NCBI GenBank assembly: GCA_963807355.1
Contig: CAWEBX010000023.1
Span: 34,480-98,479, forward strand
Length of the DNA stretch: 64,000 bases
Source: Nitrobacter sp963807355
GTDB taxonomy: Bacteria > Pseudomonadota > Alphaproteobacteria > Rhizobiales > Xanthobacteraceae
Direction: 5' to 3'
The notes under the pieces are model-generated. The model searched no databases. It saw nothing but the letters and a program-made list of their open reading frames with translations, and had not been told where the DNA came from. Positions 18,242 through 28,977 of this stretch are shown here, piece after piece; the stretch's first letter is position 1; each line of letters opens with the position of its first letter. Made by a program: the position numbers and the translations under genes.

Positions 18242-18256
18242 GTTCTATCTACGTTC
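18242..18256 (+). promoter_or_regulatory. LexA box upstream of uvrA
   Basis: GTTCTATCTACGTTC: exact GTTC-N7-GTTC, 92 bases upstream of the uvrA ATG at 18348. uvrA is a standard SOS gene in alphaproteobacteria. Confidence 0.85.
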
Positions 18257-18347
18257 CACAGACTGCCACAAATGGCGCCACTCCGGGGATTCCGCCGGCG
18301 GGGCGCGCCCAAACGCGGTGCGACTTCTGCACCCGGAAAAGCCTGTC

Positions 18348-21327
18348 ATGGACGAAGTCATCAAGGCGAAGCGGCAACAATTGAGTTCCGCGACGTCGCG
18401 CCATCACGATTCGCGGCGCTCGCGAACACAACCTCAAGAATGTCGATCTGGAAATCCCACGTGACAAGCTCGTGGTGTTCACCGGCCTCTCCGGCTCTGG
18501 CAAGTCCTCGCTGGCGTTCGACACCATCTATGCCGAGGGTCAGCGCCGCTATGTCGAGTCCCTGTCGGCTTACGCGCGTCAGTTTCTGGAGATGATGCAG
18601 AAGCCCGACGTCGATCAGATCGACGGGCTGTCGCCGGCGATCTCCATCGAGCAGAAAACGACTTCCAAGAATCCGCGCTCGACCGTGGGGACCGTGACCG
18701 AGATCTACGATTACATGCGGCTATTGTGGGCGCGCGTCGGCGTGCCCTATTCGCCCGCAACCGGCCTGCCGATCGAAAGCCAGACGGTGTCGCAGATGGT
18801 CGACCGGGTATTGGCGCTGCCCGATGGCACGCGGCTCTATCTGCTGGCGCCGGTCGTTCGCGGCCGAAAGGGCGAGTATCGAAAAGAACTGGCAGAGTAT
18901 CTCAAAAAGGGTTTTCAGCGCGTCAAGATCGACGGCGCTTTTTACGAACTCGCCGATGCTCCCACTCTGGATAAGAAATTTCCGCACGACATCGACGTGG
19001 TAGTCGACCGCATCGTTGTAAGGCCGGACCTGGGCCAGCGGCTGGCTGAAGTTATTCGAGACTGCCTTGAAGCTCGCAGAGGGGCTGGCGGTGATCGAAT
19101 ATGCGGACGCGCCTCCTTCACCTCTCGCCGGAGAGCGGCGAAAAGAAGAAAATCGCGAAGATCCACGACAAGAGCGGTCCTGAACGCATCCTGTTCTCGG
19201 AAAAGTTCGCGTGCCCCGTGTCCGGCTTCACACTCCCTGAGATCGAACCGCGGCTGTTCTCGTTCAACAATCCCTACGGCGCCTGCCCGAAATGCGGTGG
19301 TCTCGGTATCGAGCAGCACGTCGATGAAGATCTCGTCATTCCCGAACAGGGAATTGACGCTGCGCAAAGGCGCGATCGCACCGTGGGCAAAATCGTCGTC
19401 ACCATATTACTTGCAGACCCTCACCGCGCTCGGCAAATTTTACAAATTCGCTCTGGATACCAAATGGAAGGACTTGCCGAAGAAGACGCAGGCCGCGCTT
19501 TTGCATGGCTCTGGCGACAGTGAGATCAAGTTCTCCTATGAAGACGGCGTGCGCTCCTACGAAACCAGGAAGCCATTCGAAGGCATCATCCCCAACATCG
19601 ATCGTCGTTATCGCGAAACCGAAAGCGAATGGGCGCGCGAGGAGCTTGGAAAATATTTCTCCGACGTGCCGTGCGATTCCTGCAAGGGCTATCGGCTCAA
19701 GCAGGAGGCACTGTGCGTCAAAATCGGGGGCAAGCACATCGGCGAGATCAGCGAACTGTCTGTTCGTCTTGCCGGCGAATGGTTCGAGACCGTTCCGACA
19801 ATGCTCTCGGCGCAGCAGAACGAAATTGCCGGCCGCGTACTCAAGGAGATCCGCGAGCGACTGTCGTTTCTGCTCGACGTTGGCCTTAGTTATCTCACGC
19901 TGTCACGCGCTTCCGGCACGCTGTCCGGCGGCGAGAGCCAGCGCATTCGGCTTGCTTCGCAGATCGGTTCAGGCCTGACCGGCGTACTGTATGTGCTGGA
20001 CGAGCCTTCCATCGGCTTGCACCAGCGCGACAACGCCCGCTTGCTTGAAACTCTGAAGCGACTACGAAATCTCGGCAATACGGTGATCGTCGTAGAGCAC
20101 GATGAGGATGCCATCCGCCTCGCCGACCATGTGCTCGATATTGGACCCGGCGCCGGCGTTCACGGCGGCCATATCGTCGCGCAGGGCACGCCGGCCGATA
20201 TCATGCGCAACCCGAAGTCGCTGACCGGCAAGTATCTCACCGGCGAACTGGCAGTCGAGGTGCCGGATCGGCGGCCGCCCAACCATCGCCGCACCATCAA
20301 GGTGGTCAATGCGCGCGGCAACAACCTCAAGAACGTCACCGCGGAAGTTCCGCTCGGTCTGTTCACCTGCATCACGGGTGTTTCCGGTGGCGGGAAGTCG
20401 ACACTGCTGATCGACACGCTTTACAAGGCGATCGCGCGGAAGCTGAACAATGCGAGCGATCCCCCCGCGCCCCACGACCGCATCGAGGGTCTGGAGCACA
20501 TCGACAAGATCATCGACATCGACCAGTCGCCAATCGGGCGCACACCGCGCTCGAATCCTGCGACCTACACCGGCGCCTTTACGCCGATCCGTGAGTGGTT
20601 CGCCGGCCTGCCGGAAGCCAAGGCTCGCGGTTATGCGCCAGGCCGCTTCTCCTTCAACGTCAAAGGTGGGCGCTGCGAGGCCTGCCAGGGCGATGGAGTC
20701 ATCAAGATCGAGATGCACTTCCTCCCCGATGTTTACGTCACCTGCGACACCTGCAAGGGCAAGCGCTACAATCGCGAGACGCTCGAGGTGGTATTTAAAG
20801 GCAAGTCGATTTCCGACGTGCTCGACATGACGGTCGAGGAAGCGGCCGAATTTTTCAAGGCGGTACCGCGCGTGCGAGAAACCTTCAAGACGCTGCATCG
20901 CGTCGGCCTCGACTACATTCATGTGGGGCAACAGGCCACCACGTTGTCTGGCGGCGAGGCGCAGCGCGTCAAACTCGCCAAGGAACTGTCGAAACGCGCG
21001 ACCGGCCGCACACTCTACATTCTGGACGAGCCGACAACCGGCCTGCACTTCCATGACGTAAAGAAGCTTCTTGAAGTGCTGCACGAGCTGGTCGCGCAGG
21101 GCAATACAGTTGTGGTGATCGAACACAATCTTGAAGTCATCAAGACCGCGGATTGGGTGATCGACCTTGGCCCCGATGGTGGGGACGGTGGCGGTGAGAT
21201 CGTTGCCTGGGGACCACCGGAAGACATTGTGAAAGCGCCGCGCAGTCATACCGGAAATTTTTTGAAGCCGGTGCTGAAGAAGGCAGGAAAGCCGAAGCGA
21301 CATAACGCGAGCGAAGCGGCCGAATGA
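18348..21327 (+). CDS. uvrA: excinuclease ABC subunit A, several frameshifts
   Basis: Damage-recognition ATPase of nucleotide excision repair. It starts at MDEVIKAKRQQ, shifts frame before AITIRGAREHNLKNVDLEIP, then runs through Walker A GLSGSGKSS and SLSAYARQFLEMMQKPD. Frames change near 19055 and 19100 and return near 19360; the pieces FETALKLAEGLAVIEYAD and SEKFACPVSGFTLPEIEPRL restore the family sequence. The zinc modules are visible (CPKCGGLG and CEACQGDGVIKIEM...CDTCKGKRY). Signature motifs LSGGESQRI and LSGGEAQRV and the second Walker A GVSGGGKST are intact. The corrected length of about 990 residues is normal. A short palindromic insert lies at about 19122. Confidence 0.93.
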
Positions 21328-21553
21328 CGCAGAGACGCAAACTTGTGAACGATAAACTCATCTATAAGGATTTATTCTTATAGGCTTGATCTGAAACGAT
21401 ATTTTTTCAGCCAGTTTTTGTTGATGACCTGGATGCGCGGATCTCCAGAGATGGAACATTTCCAAAAGCCCCGTTGCGGAACTCGCCACCTATCGCCACG
21501 TTTTGTTCGTGAGCGAAAGCCTAAATTCGAAATCCGACATGGAGTTGCGAACA

Positions 21554-22079
21554 TGTTTAGTTTCAAACCAGTACTGGTGGCGGCCGTCATGGCGGTTGCA
21601 GCACCGCTGGCCATTGCGTCGCCAAGCTATGCACAAGGATTGGGAACAAAGGCTCAAGGATTCGCCGGTGGCGGCGGACACATTGGTATGGGCGCCGACA
21701 CATGGGCGGTGGCGGCTGGCGCGGCGGGCATCACATGGGCATGGGTGGAGGCTGGCGAGGCGGCGGTATTGGCTGGGCCGGCCGCGGGTGGCGTGGAGGT
21801 TGGGGTGGCGGGTTTTATCCCGGCTTTATTGGTGGCGGCTTGCTGGGCGGCCCGTGGGGTTGGGGCGGTGGTTGGGGATCGCCTTATTACTCGTACTCTT
21901 CCCCCTACTACGGCTCCCCGTACTACGGCGATGACGATTATTACGATGATGGTCCCGCCACCGTCCAAAGCAACGGCAATGGCAGGGATGCCTCCTACTG
22001 CCAGCAGCGGTTCAAATCATACGATGTGCGTTCCGGAACCTATTTGGGCCACGACGGCAAACGCCATCGCTGTCCGTAA
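21554..22079 (+). CDS. BA14K-family glycine-rich secreted protein, one frameshift
   Basis: Signal peptide (MFSFKPVLVAAVMAVAAPLA...SYAQG), then a glycine/tryptophan-rich stretch (MGGGGWRGGHHMG, GWGGGFYPGFIGGG) and a tyrosine-rich linker (SPYYSYSSPYYGSPYYGDDD). The C-terminus YCQQRFKSYDVRSGTYLG...RHRCP is the BA14K motif, known from a Brucella immunoreactive protein. Signal and body are out of frame with each other near 21692. The corrected length is about 175 residues. Its role is unknown; BA14K proteins are thought to be lectin-like or envelope-associated. Confidence 0.85.
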
Positions 22080-22108
22080 CTAGCTTGCCCCCTTTATGGG
22101 CCTCATCC

Positions 22109-22140
22109 AGGAGCGGTGCCAAGCACCGCTCCTTTTTCTC
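22109..22140 (+). terminator. rho-independent terminator after the BA14K gene
   Basis: AGGAGCGGTG, short loop, CACCGCTCCT, then TTTTCTC: a perfect 10-bp stem with a T run, 30 bases after the stop. Confidence 0.9.
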
Positions 22141-22802
22141 TCTATCTTCTCCGCTTTTTATCTTCTCCGCTTTGCCGCTCCCGGCACGCCGTAGCTATTT
22201 ATCCGCTGAACAGTTGGTCGCGCGTAGCGAGTCGCACCTCTGAAGCAATCCCTCGCGTGCAATAAATAGCTGTCTTGTGAACAACGGGCGAAATTCGTCG
22301 GTGGGACGACATCAAAGACTTTTTCGTTTCGGAATCCGTGAACACTCACCGATACTTGAAGTCATCCAAGGCGCGATTCGACCCTTGGTTTTCCCATCTT
22401 TCCACCATATTTAGTATTTGATTCAAGAATCTGCACTAGTCCTTGACGTGCGCAAGGGAGTCGTCCTAGCTTAGATTTCGGTTGGCGCGAGTATGTTTCG
22501 GGTTCCGCCGGTCGCTCCTGAAAGGTTCCAGAATGGGCACTTCGTCCGCCGGTTGGGGCAGCGGAGCGTGGACGTGTCTGCTCTGAGCCAAGGTATCAGG
22601 AACACCAAAAACCAGATCGAAACTGGCGCAAATGGGGATGTGAGGCGTTGAGTCCGAGATAGCACGGGCCGCAGGTCCTCTGGTCGGAATCGGGCTTCCA
22701 AACAGGGCCGGAACCACTGGCCGAACTGCGGGCGCAAGAGTCCGCGAATGGAAATCGCCAACGCCGCCGAAGCGGTGACGGACAGTTACGGGGCACGAAA
22801 CA
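22141..22802 (+). promoter_or_regulatory. 660-bp leader of nrdJ with a candidate promoter
   Basis: No gene is supported here. TTGACG at 22443-22448 and TAGCTT at 22467-22472 (18-base spacing) form a plausible sigma-70 promoter about 330 bases before nrdJ. The long leader could hold a regulatory RNA, but I could not find a B12-box motif of the adenosylcobalamin riboswitch type. Confidence 0.35.
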
Positions 22803-25800
22803 ATGCGATTCGAACGGCGCTATACCAGGGACGGTCAATCACCCTATGCCGGGATCGATTTCCGGCTGACCACGAGCGAGATCCGTAATCCGGATGGCTC
22901 CGTGGTGTTTCGCCTCGAGAATGTCGAGGTGCCGGAACCGTGGTCGCAGGTCGCTTCCGACGTGCTGGCGCAGAAATATTTCAGGAAAGCCGGTGTCGCG
23001 GCGCGCCTGAAGAAGGTCGAGGAGGAAACGGTCCCTTCATGGCTGTGGCGTTCGGTCCCTGATACCGACGCGCTCGCCGCCCTCCCCGAGAGCGAACGCA
23101 TTGTCGGTGAAACCTCAGCCAAGCAGGTGTTCGATCGGCTCAGTGGATGCTGGACCTATTGGGGCTGGAAGGGCGGTTACTTCACCTCTGAAGAAGATGC
23201 GCGCGCCTTCAACGACGAACTGCGCTACATGCTGGCGCGCCAGATGGTGGCGCCGAACTCGCCGCAGTGGTTCAACACCGGCCTGCACTGGGCGTATGGC
23301 ATCGACGGCCCCGGCCAGGGCCACTACTACGTCGACTTCAAGACCGGCAAGCTGACCAAGTCGAAGTCGTCATACGAGCATCCGCAGCCGCACGCCTGCT
23401 TTATCCAGGGCATCGAGGACGACCTCGTCAACGAAGGCGGCATTATGGACCTGTGGGTGCGCGAGGCGCGCCTGTTCAAATACGGCTCCGGCACCGGCTC
23501 CAACTTCTCGCGCCTGCGCGGCGAAGGCGAACGTCTCTCGGGCGGCGGCCGCTCCAGCGGCCTGATGAGTTTCCTCAAGATCGGCGACCGCGCCGCGGGC
23601 GCCATCAAGAGCGGCGGCACCACGCGCCGCGCCGCCAAGATGGTGGTGGTCGATGCCGATCATCCGGACATCGAGCAGTATATTGATTGGAAGGTGAAGG
23701 AGGAGCAGAAGGTCGCCGCTCTCGTCACCGGCTCCAGGATCAACCAAAAGCACCTCAAGGCGGTGATGCGCGCTTGCGTCAACTGCGAGGGCTCGGGTGA
23801 CGATTGCTTCGTGCCGGAGAAGAACCCGGCGCTGCGTCGTGAGATCAAGCTCGCCCGCCGCGCGTTGGTCCCTGACAACTACATCAAGCGCGTCATTCAG
23901 TTCGCGCGACAAGGCTACAAGGAGATCGACTTCCCGGTCTTTGACACCGACTGGGATTCGGAGGCCTATCTCACCGTCTCCGGCCAGAATTCCAACAACT
24001 CCGTGTCGCTGAAGGACAACTTCCTGCGCGCGGTCGAGACCGACGGCGACTGGAATCTGATCGGCCGCACCACCGGAAAAGTGACGAAGACGCTGAAGGC
24101 GCGCGAGCTCTGGGAGAAGATCGGCTTCGCCGCCTGGGCCTCGGCCGATCCCGGCCTGCACTTCAACACCACGATGAACGACTGGCACACCTGCAAGGCG
24201 TCCGGCGATATCCGTGCATCGAATCCGTGCTCGGAATACATGTTTCTCGACGATACCGCCTGCAACCTCGCCTCCGCCAACCTGATTACGTTCCACGACA
24301 CCGCCTCGAAGCAGTTCGACGTTGATGCCTATGAGCACACCGTTCGTCTCTGGACGGTCGTGCTGGAAATCTCGGTGCTGATGGCGCAGTTCCCGTCCAA
24401 GGCGATCGCGGAGTTGTCTTACGAATTCCGCACGCTGGGTCTCGGCTTCGCCAACATCGGCGGCCTCCTGATGACCATGGGCCTGTCCTACGACTCGAAG
24501 GAAGGCCGCGCGCTGTGCGGCGCGCTGACCGCGATCATGACCGGAATCGCCTACAAGACCTCCGCCGAGATGGCCGGCGAGCTCGGCTTCTTTCCCGGTC
24601 ACAAGAAGAACGCTGGCCACATGCTGCGCGTGATCCGCAATCACCGCCGCGCCGCGCACGGTCAATCCAACGGCTATGAAGCGCTCGCGGTCAACCCGGT
24701 GCCGCTCGACCATGCTTCCTGCCCGCAGCCCGATCTCATCCCCCACGCGACCAGGGCGTGGGACGACGCGCTCGCGCTTGGCGAACGGCACGGCTACCGC
24801 AACGCGCAGGTCACCGTGGTGGCGCCGACCGGCACGATCGGTTTGGTCATGGACTGCGATACCACCGGCATCGAGCCCGACTTCGCGCTGGTGAAGTTCA
24901 AGAAGCTCGCCGGCGGCGGCTACTGGAAGATCATCAATCGCGCGGTGCCGGAGGCGCTGCGCGCGCTCGGCTATCGCGAGAGCGAGATCGCCGAGATCGA
25001 GGCCTATGCGGTTGGTCACGGCTCGCTGTCCAACGCGCCGGGCATCAACGTCTCCACCCTGAAGGCCAAGGGTTTCACCGACGAGGCCATTGCGAAGGTG
25101 GAGAAGGCGCTGCCGACCGCATTCGACATCAAATTCGCCTTTAATAAATGGACGTTTGGCGAAGACTTCATTCGTGACACGCTCGGCGTTGACACCGACG
25201 CCCTCGCCTCGCCGGCCTTCGACCTGCTCACGGCGATCGGTTTCAGCAGGCGTGAAATTGAAGCCGCCAACGTGCACATCTGCGGCGCGATGACTGTGGA
25301 AGGCGCGCCGCACCTCAGGGCCGAACACTATCCGGTGTTCGACTGCGCCAACCCCTGCGGCAAGATCGGCAAGCGCTATCTCTCGGTCGAAAGTCACATC
25401 CGCATGATGGCGGCTTCGCAGCCGTTCATCTCGGGCGCCATCTCGAAAACCATCAACATGCCGAACGACGCCACGGTCGAGGACTGCAAGTCGGCCTACC
25501 TGCTGTCGTGGAAGCTCGCGCTGAAGGCCAATGCGCTCTATCGCGACGGATCGAAACTGTCCCAGCCGCTCAACTCGCAGCTCATCGCCGACGACGACAG
25601 TGACGACGACGCGATCGAGGCGCTGATGGATAAGCCGATGGCCGCGCGCGCCACGCAGGTGGCGGAGAAGGTCGTCGAGAAATTGGTGGAGCGTATCGTG
25701 GTGCTGCGCGAGCGCGAGAAGATGCCGGACCGCCGCAAGGGCTACACCCAGAAGGCTGTCGTCGGCGGGCATAAGGTCTATTTGCGCACTGGCGAATATG

Positions 25801-26544
25801 ATGACGGCCGCCTGGGTGAAATCTTCATCGACATGCACAAGGAAGGCGCGGCGCTACGCTCCTTCATCAACAACTTCGCCATCGCGGTTTCGCTCGGCCT
25901 GCAATACGGCGTGCCGCTGGAGGAATATGTCGACGCCTTCACTTTCACCCGTTTCGAGCCGGCAGGACCGGTGCAGGGCAACAACTCGATCAAGTACGCG
26001 ACCTCGATCCTTGACTACGTGTTCCGCGAGCTCGCGGTCAGCTACATGAGCCGTTACGACCTCGCCCACGTCGATCCGTCGGAGACCGGCTTTGACGCAC
26101 TCGGCAAGGGTGTGGCCGAAGGCAAGACGCCGGAAGGCCAGCATGCCACCCGCTACGTGTCGAAGGGCCTGACCCGCTCGCGCACCGACAACCTCGTCGT
26201 CATGCGCGGCGGTGCGCCCTCTCCCCTCGCGGGAGAGAGTTGGAGCGGAGGGGCCAACGTCACCGCCCTCTCCTCCTCGCGCGTAGGCGACACGCTCGAA
26301 GGCGCGACCGCGCTGAAGCAGGAGACCGAGCACGACCTCTCGCCGACCGAGCGGCTGGAACAGCAGCAGAGAAGCAAGGCCGCCGCGCATGCAACCGCAC
26401 CGACCAAGGCCGAACGCCGCGCCGAAGCAAAAGCAAGAGGCTATGAGGGCGAGATGTGCTCCGAGTGCGGCAACTTCACGCTGGTGCGCAACGGCACCTG
26501 CATGAAGTGCGATACGTGTGGACTCAACGACGGGGTGTTCGTGA
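22803..26544 (+). CDS. nrdJ: vitamin B12-dependent class II ribonucleotide reductase, frameshift at last codons
   Basis: Converts ribonucleotides to deoxyribonucleotides using adenosylcobalamin. About 1,247 residues, the large alphaproteobacterial form. It begins MRFERRYTRDGQSPYA. Recognisable segments: NSPQWFNTGLHWAYGIDGPG, ASNPCSEYMFLDDTACNLAS (active-site region), GTGSNFSRLRGEGERLSGGG, APTGTIGLVMDCDTTGIEPD, and the C-terminal zinc/thiol module MCSECGNFTL...CMKCDTCG. One extra base near 26523 replaces the conserved ending STTGCS with an unrelated 58-residue tail; in the other frame STTGCS and a stop at 26542-26544 are exact. A stretch at 26215-26330 looks like an in-frame palindromic insert. 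Confidence 0.95.
26215..26240 (+). repeat. palindromic repeat inserted in-frame in nrdJ
   Basis: CTCTCCC...GGGAGAG arms (26219-26225 and 26231-26237) around CCTCG. It resembles the dispersed CCCTCTCCCC/GGGGAGAGGG palindromes common between genes in this bacterial group. Here it is translated as GGAPSPLAGESWSGGANV in the variable tail of NrdJ, ahead of the C-terminal thiol module. Confidence 0.6.
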
Positions 26545-26898
26545 GGATTTTGCCAACCGACCGGCGAGACGACATAGCTGCTGCGGCCAGGAGACGACTA
26601 CCTCCGCCGCGAGAACCTACTTCAGTTTCAAAAACAAATTATTCATTGGATCAGAGTGGCTCAGAAACACTGTCTGCCGACGCTCTGATTTTGGTCTCAG
26701 TGAGCGTGAATTGAGCATCAGTGTAATACGTGACGGGCTTCGTTAGTGTTGTCAGCAGCGGGGGCGACGACTGCGGCGAACATGTGTTGAAGGAGAGAGA
26801 TCGGGGTATCGACTGTCTATCTCGACCATTACAGGCAGATAGGACCTCCGTGGGAAACCCTCGATCGGAGGCGAAAGAGCTTCATTTAGGATGATCTT
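26545..26898. other. 350-bp intergenic stretch
   Basis: No gene or clear hairpin was seen between the corrected nrdJ stop and the next hypothetical gene. Confidence 0.4.
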
Positions 26899-27667
26899 AT
26901 GCGCCTTCACGGAGCGAAGCTAACAACCAAAATACAAGAATTTGCGACTTACTCGGTACGGTTCAACGAAAAAATTCCTCTGTTCGTAATTGAACGCTCA
27001 GTTCAACCCGGCTCCATTGATCTTCAGTGGATATGCGAGGTCGCCGCAACTGCTCAAACGGCTTTCGCAGCTCTGCCAGCCCTATCCTTTGGGATCAAGG
27101 ATGTTACGGGCCTTATCAAAGCGTGGCTCGATCTTCTGAAGTTCCTCAAGAGGCAGCCGCCGCAAAAAGTCCAAAATGTCACGAACGGAAATGCTCTTCA
27201 AATTGAAAACGTGACTGGGCAAAGCACTATAATAAACTACAACACATTTATTCTGAACGGGATTTGGCGGCGATGCTGAAAAGCTCTGAACCACCAATTC
27301 GACATGGCGCAAAAAACTCGAATTGAAACAGGGTAGGCGAAAAATCGGCTCTCTATGACGCGGCCGGCTTATCAAACTTCCGAGCAATCAAACCAGACAA
27401 ACCGCTTGAGAGCGAAATCGAGGCAATACTTGAAGTTGTTGCTCCTGTCTTGGAAGGACAGGGCATGTGGCGCGTTCAGAAAATATGGTCGCATGTCTAT
27501 AACGGCGCAAATGGTCGACGAGGACTACAAGCAACGTGTCTTTAGGTGGGACGGAGAGCTCTAGTCATGGCGACCGATTACAAGCCAAGCTCAAAACTGT
27601 TCAAGAAAACCTTGGAGATAAAATTACAACAAAGCACTTCATTACTAAAGTTATCGAGCGCGTATAG
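26899..27667 (+). CDS. conserved-looking hypothetical protein, at least three frameshifts
   Basis: Frame pieces join into one protein of about 250 residues. The N-terminal part reads MRLHGAKLTTKIQEFATYSV, RSVQPGSIDLQWICEVAATA and IKAWLDLLKFLKRQPPQKVQ. The linker is NALQIENVTGQSTIINYNTF. After a break near 27265 comes FRAIKPDKPLESEIEAILEV and VAPVLEGQGMWRV. After breaks near 27470 and 27560 come YGRMSITAQMVDEDYKQRVF and LQAKLKTVQENLGDKITTKH, ending KVIERV at 27665-27667. The pieces are ordered and coherent, so this is one gene. I do not recognise the family. Codon usage is less GC-rich than in the neighbours, which suggests acquired DNA. Confidence 0.5.
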
Positions 27668-27735
27668 TTAACCTGGCGCATGCATTCAACCGGCGATGTT
27701 CGTAACTTCTTGCTTGGAGCGATTGGCTTGATCAT

Positions 27736-27996
27736 ATGGTGCTTCGGCCATTAAGTCATATCGCTGGAAATTGGGAAGTGCGTTGGAACCACGATGAAAA
27801 GCGATATCGAGCCCGAGCCAGAAGTTTTGCCGAAGACCTCAATGAAGTAATCGAGCTTATTGCGATCTGTCCTAGACCACTGAAATATCATGACCATGAA
27901 GATGTGCTCGCCGAACGTGTCGTACGAGAACTGAAATGGCCTATTCAAAAAAGAGGAGGACGTTGGATCGGAGGAGACTATCCCCACAATCCTTGA
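27736..27996 (+). CDS. hypothetical protein
   Basis: 86-codon ATG frame (MVLRPLSHIAGNWEVRWNHD...KKRGGRWIGGDYPHNP-like tail). It is rich in charged residues, with a compact middle (LNEVIELIAICPRPLKYHDH). An overlapping frame from about 27679 reads MHSTGDVRNFLLGAIGLIIW, so this may be the C-terminal part of a frameshifted small membrane protein. Same strand and AT-richer composition as the preceding hypothetical gene. No family recognised. Confidence 0.3.
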   Translation: MVLRPLSHIAGNWEVRWNHDEKRYRARARSFAEDLNEVIELIAICPRPLKYHDHEDVLAERVVRELKWPIQKRGGRWIGGDYPHNP

Positions 27997-28391
27997 GCAA
28001 GGATCATTTAACGATTTAGATCAGAGAAACCTGATAGCTGCCGCAGCTGGTCGTGTACGACGCTGCATTGGACCGCGAGCAAAGACATTTTGATGAGATG
28101 GAGGAAAGCCATCTCTATATTTTGGCAGCCCTAATTTCCATTATAATCTATCACCGGATTGTAATGGAGCATCAAAGCTATTTGCACAGAACGATGAGAA
28201 CGACATGGCTTGATGTCCACTATGGCAAGCTTTGGCTTTTCGACTCTGCCTTTCCACCGACCGTGTGCGTCCGATCAGCAAGATGGCTCATGGATTCCGT
28301 TTTGAGCACCTGCGTGCGTAGACGCCTCAGCGTAATCCGCCGCGCTTCCTCCCTCGACGAACAGACTACCTCACAAGCCCAGCAGCGCTCA

Positions 28392-28547
28392 TCAAATGCC
28401 GAGCTGCTTGAGAATTACCAATCCGACGAAGAAAACAACAAGCAGTAGCGCGCCACCTATCACGTAGATGTTCTTGCGGCGTTTGCTCATATTCGGCGCC
28501 CCGTTGTATTCTCGCGTCGAGCTGCGCCATTCCCGAAAATCATTCAT
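28392..28547 (-). CDS. 51-residue single-pass membrane protein
   Basis: ATG at 28547 preceded by GGAGG about 8 bases upstream, opening MNDFREWRSSTREYNGAP, then a basic stretch SKRRKN, a transmembrane helix (YVIGGALLLVVFFVGLVIL) and a short tail KQLGI. The basic residues before the helix suggest the N-terminus stays in the cytoplasm and the C-terminus faces the periplasm. A second in-frame ATG at 28490 would give 32 residues but lacks the strong ribosome-binding site. Unknown function. Confidence 0.7.
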   Translation of the reverse strand: MNDFREWRSSTREYNGAPNMSKRRKNIYVIGGALLLVVFFVGLVILKQLGI

Positions 28548-28608
28548 TGTTCACACCTCCGTCGTCGTCGGCCGTAAGCCCTGTGCATAGTCAGCGCTTA
28601 GCGCACAC

Positions 28609-28970
28609 TCACCCGCACGTCCACACCGGTCCGATCGGCGTCTGCGTCCAGCACGGGCCGATGCTGCCGCCGTTGTAGCGGCCGCGATAGAATCCGGGCC
28701 GGCCGAAATAATACGGTTGCCGTCATACCAGTAATAGTGCGGGGTCGGCTCGATATACCAATGACGCCGCTCACGGCGCGCATTGCGTAGCACCGATGCC
28801 TCCTGCTTGAACAGCGGAGCCGCGTTGTTCAGCGGCTGATGATACCCCGGCAGAAAGCCGTAGGTGTGCGGGGGATGCGGGTGTTTTTATGGTCGGTGCG
28901 CCGCCACCGCGGAAACCGACGGTAGCGGCAGAAGGACGATGACAATCGATAAACACAGGAGGCGCGACAT
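28609..28970 (-). pseudogene. small secreted hypothetical protein, broken by a stop and a frameshift
   Basis: Signal peptide (MSRLLCLSIVIVLLPLPSVS) followed by an in-frame TAA after AAHRP. The frame then continues with HPHPPHTYGFLPGYHQPL and RRERRHWYIEPTPHYYWYDG. A missing base near 28720 shifts to YYFGRPGFYRGRYNGG and GPCWTQTPIGPVWTCG, ending at 28609. The Trp/Tyr/Gly-rich tail with two cysteines is typical of small periplasmic proteins in this bacterial group. The stop sits in an A-rich run (TAAAAAC), so it may be an indel artefact rather than true decay. Confidence 0.6.
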
Positions 28971-28977
28971 GAGCCGA

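Noticed and set aside
18102..18256. uvrA and ssb sharing one divergent promoter
   Set aside because: In many proteobacteria they do, but here an outer-membrane protein gene with its own terminator lies between them and each has its own LexA box.
20062..21303. 413-codon open frame antisense to uvrA
   Set aside because: Same shadow effect; the plus strand carries intact UvrA motifs over the full span.
22141..22802. Cobalamin riboswitch before nrdJ
   Set aside because: The long leader made it worth looking for, but no B12-box or conserved riboswitch core could be recognised by eye.
23370..25838. 822-codon open frame antisense to nrdJ
   Set aside because: It is a shadow of strong GC codon bias in nrdJ; the translation is low-complexity Arg/Val/Gly-rich with no domain, while the plus-strand product is a clear reductase.
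28053..28448. 131-codon plus-strand frame with a hydrophobic segment
   Set aside because: No ribosome-binding site or family. Its 3' part overlaps the better supported 51-residue membrane protein on the other strand, and its C-terminal half looks like random Ser/Arg-rich translation.
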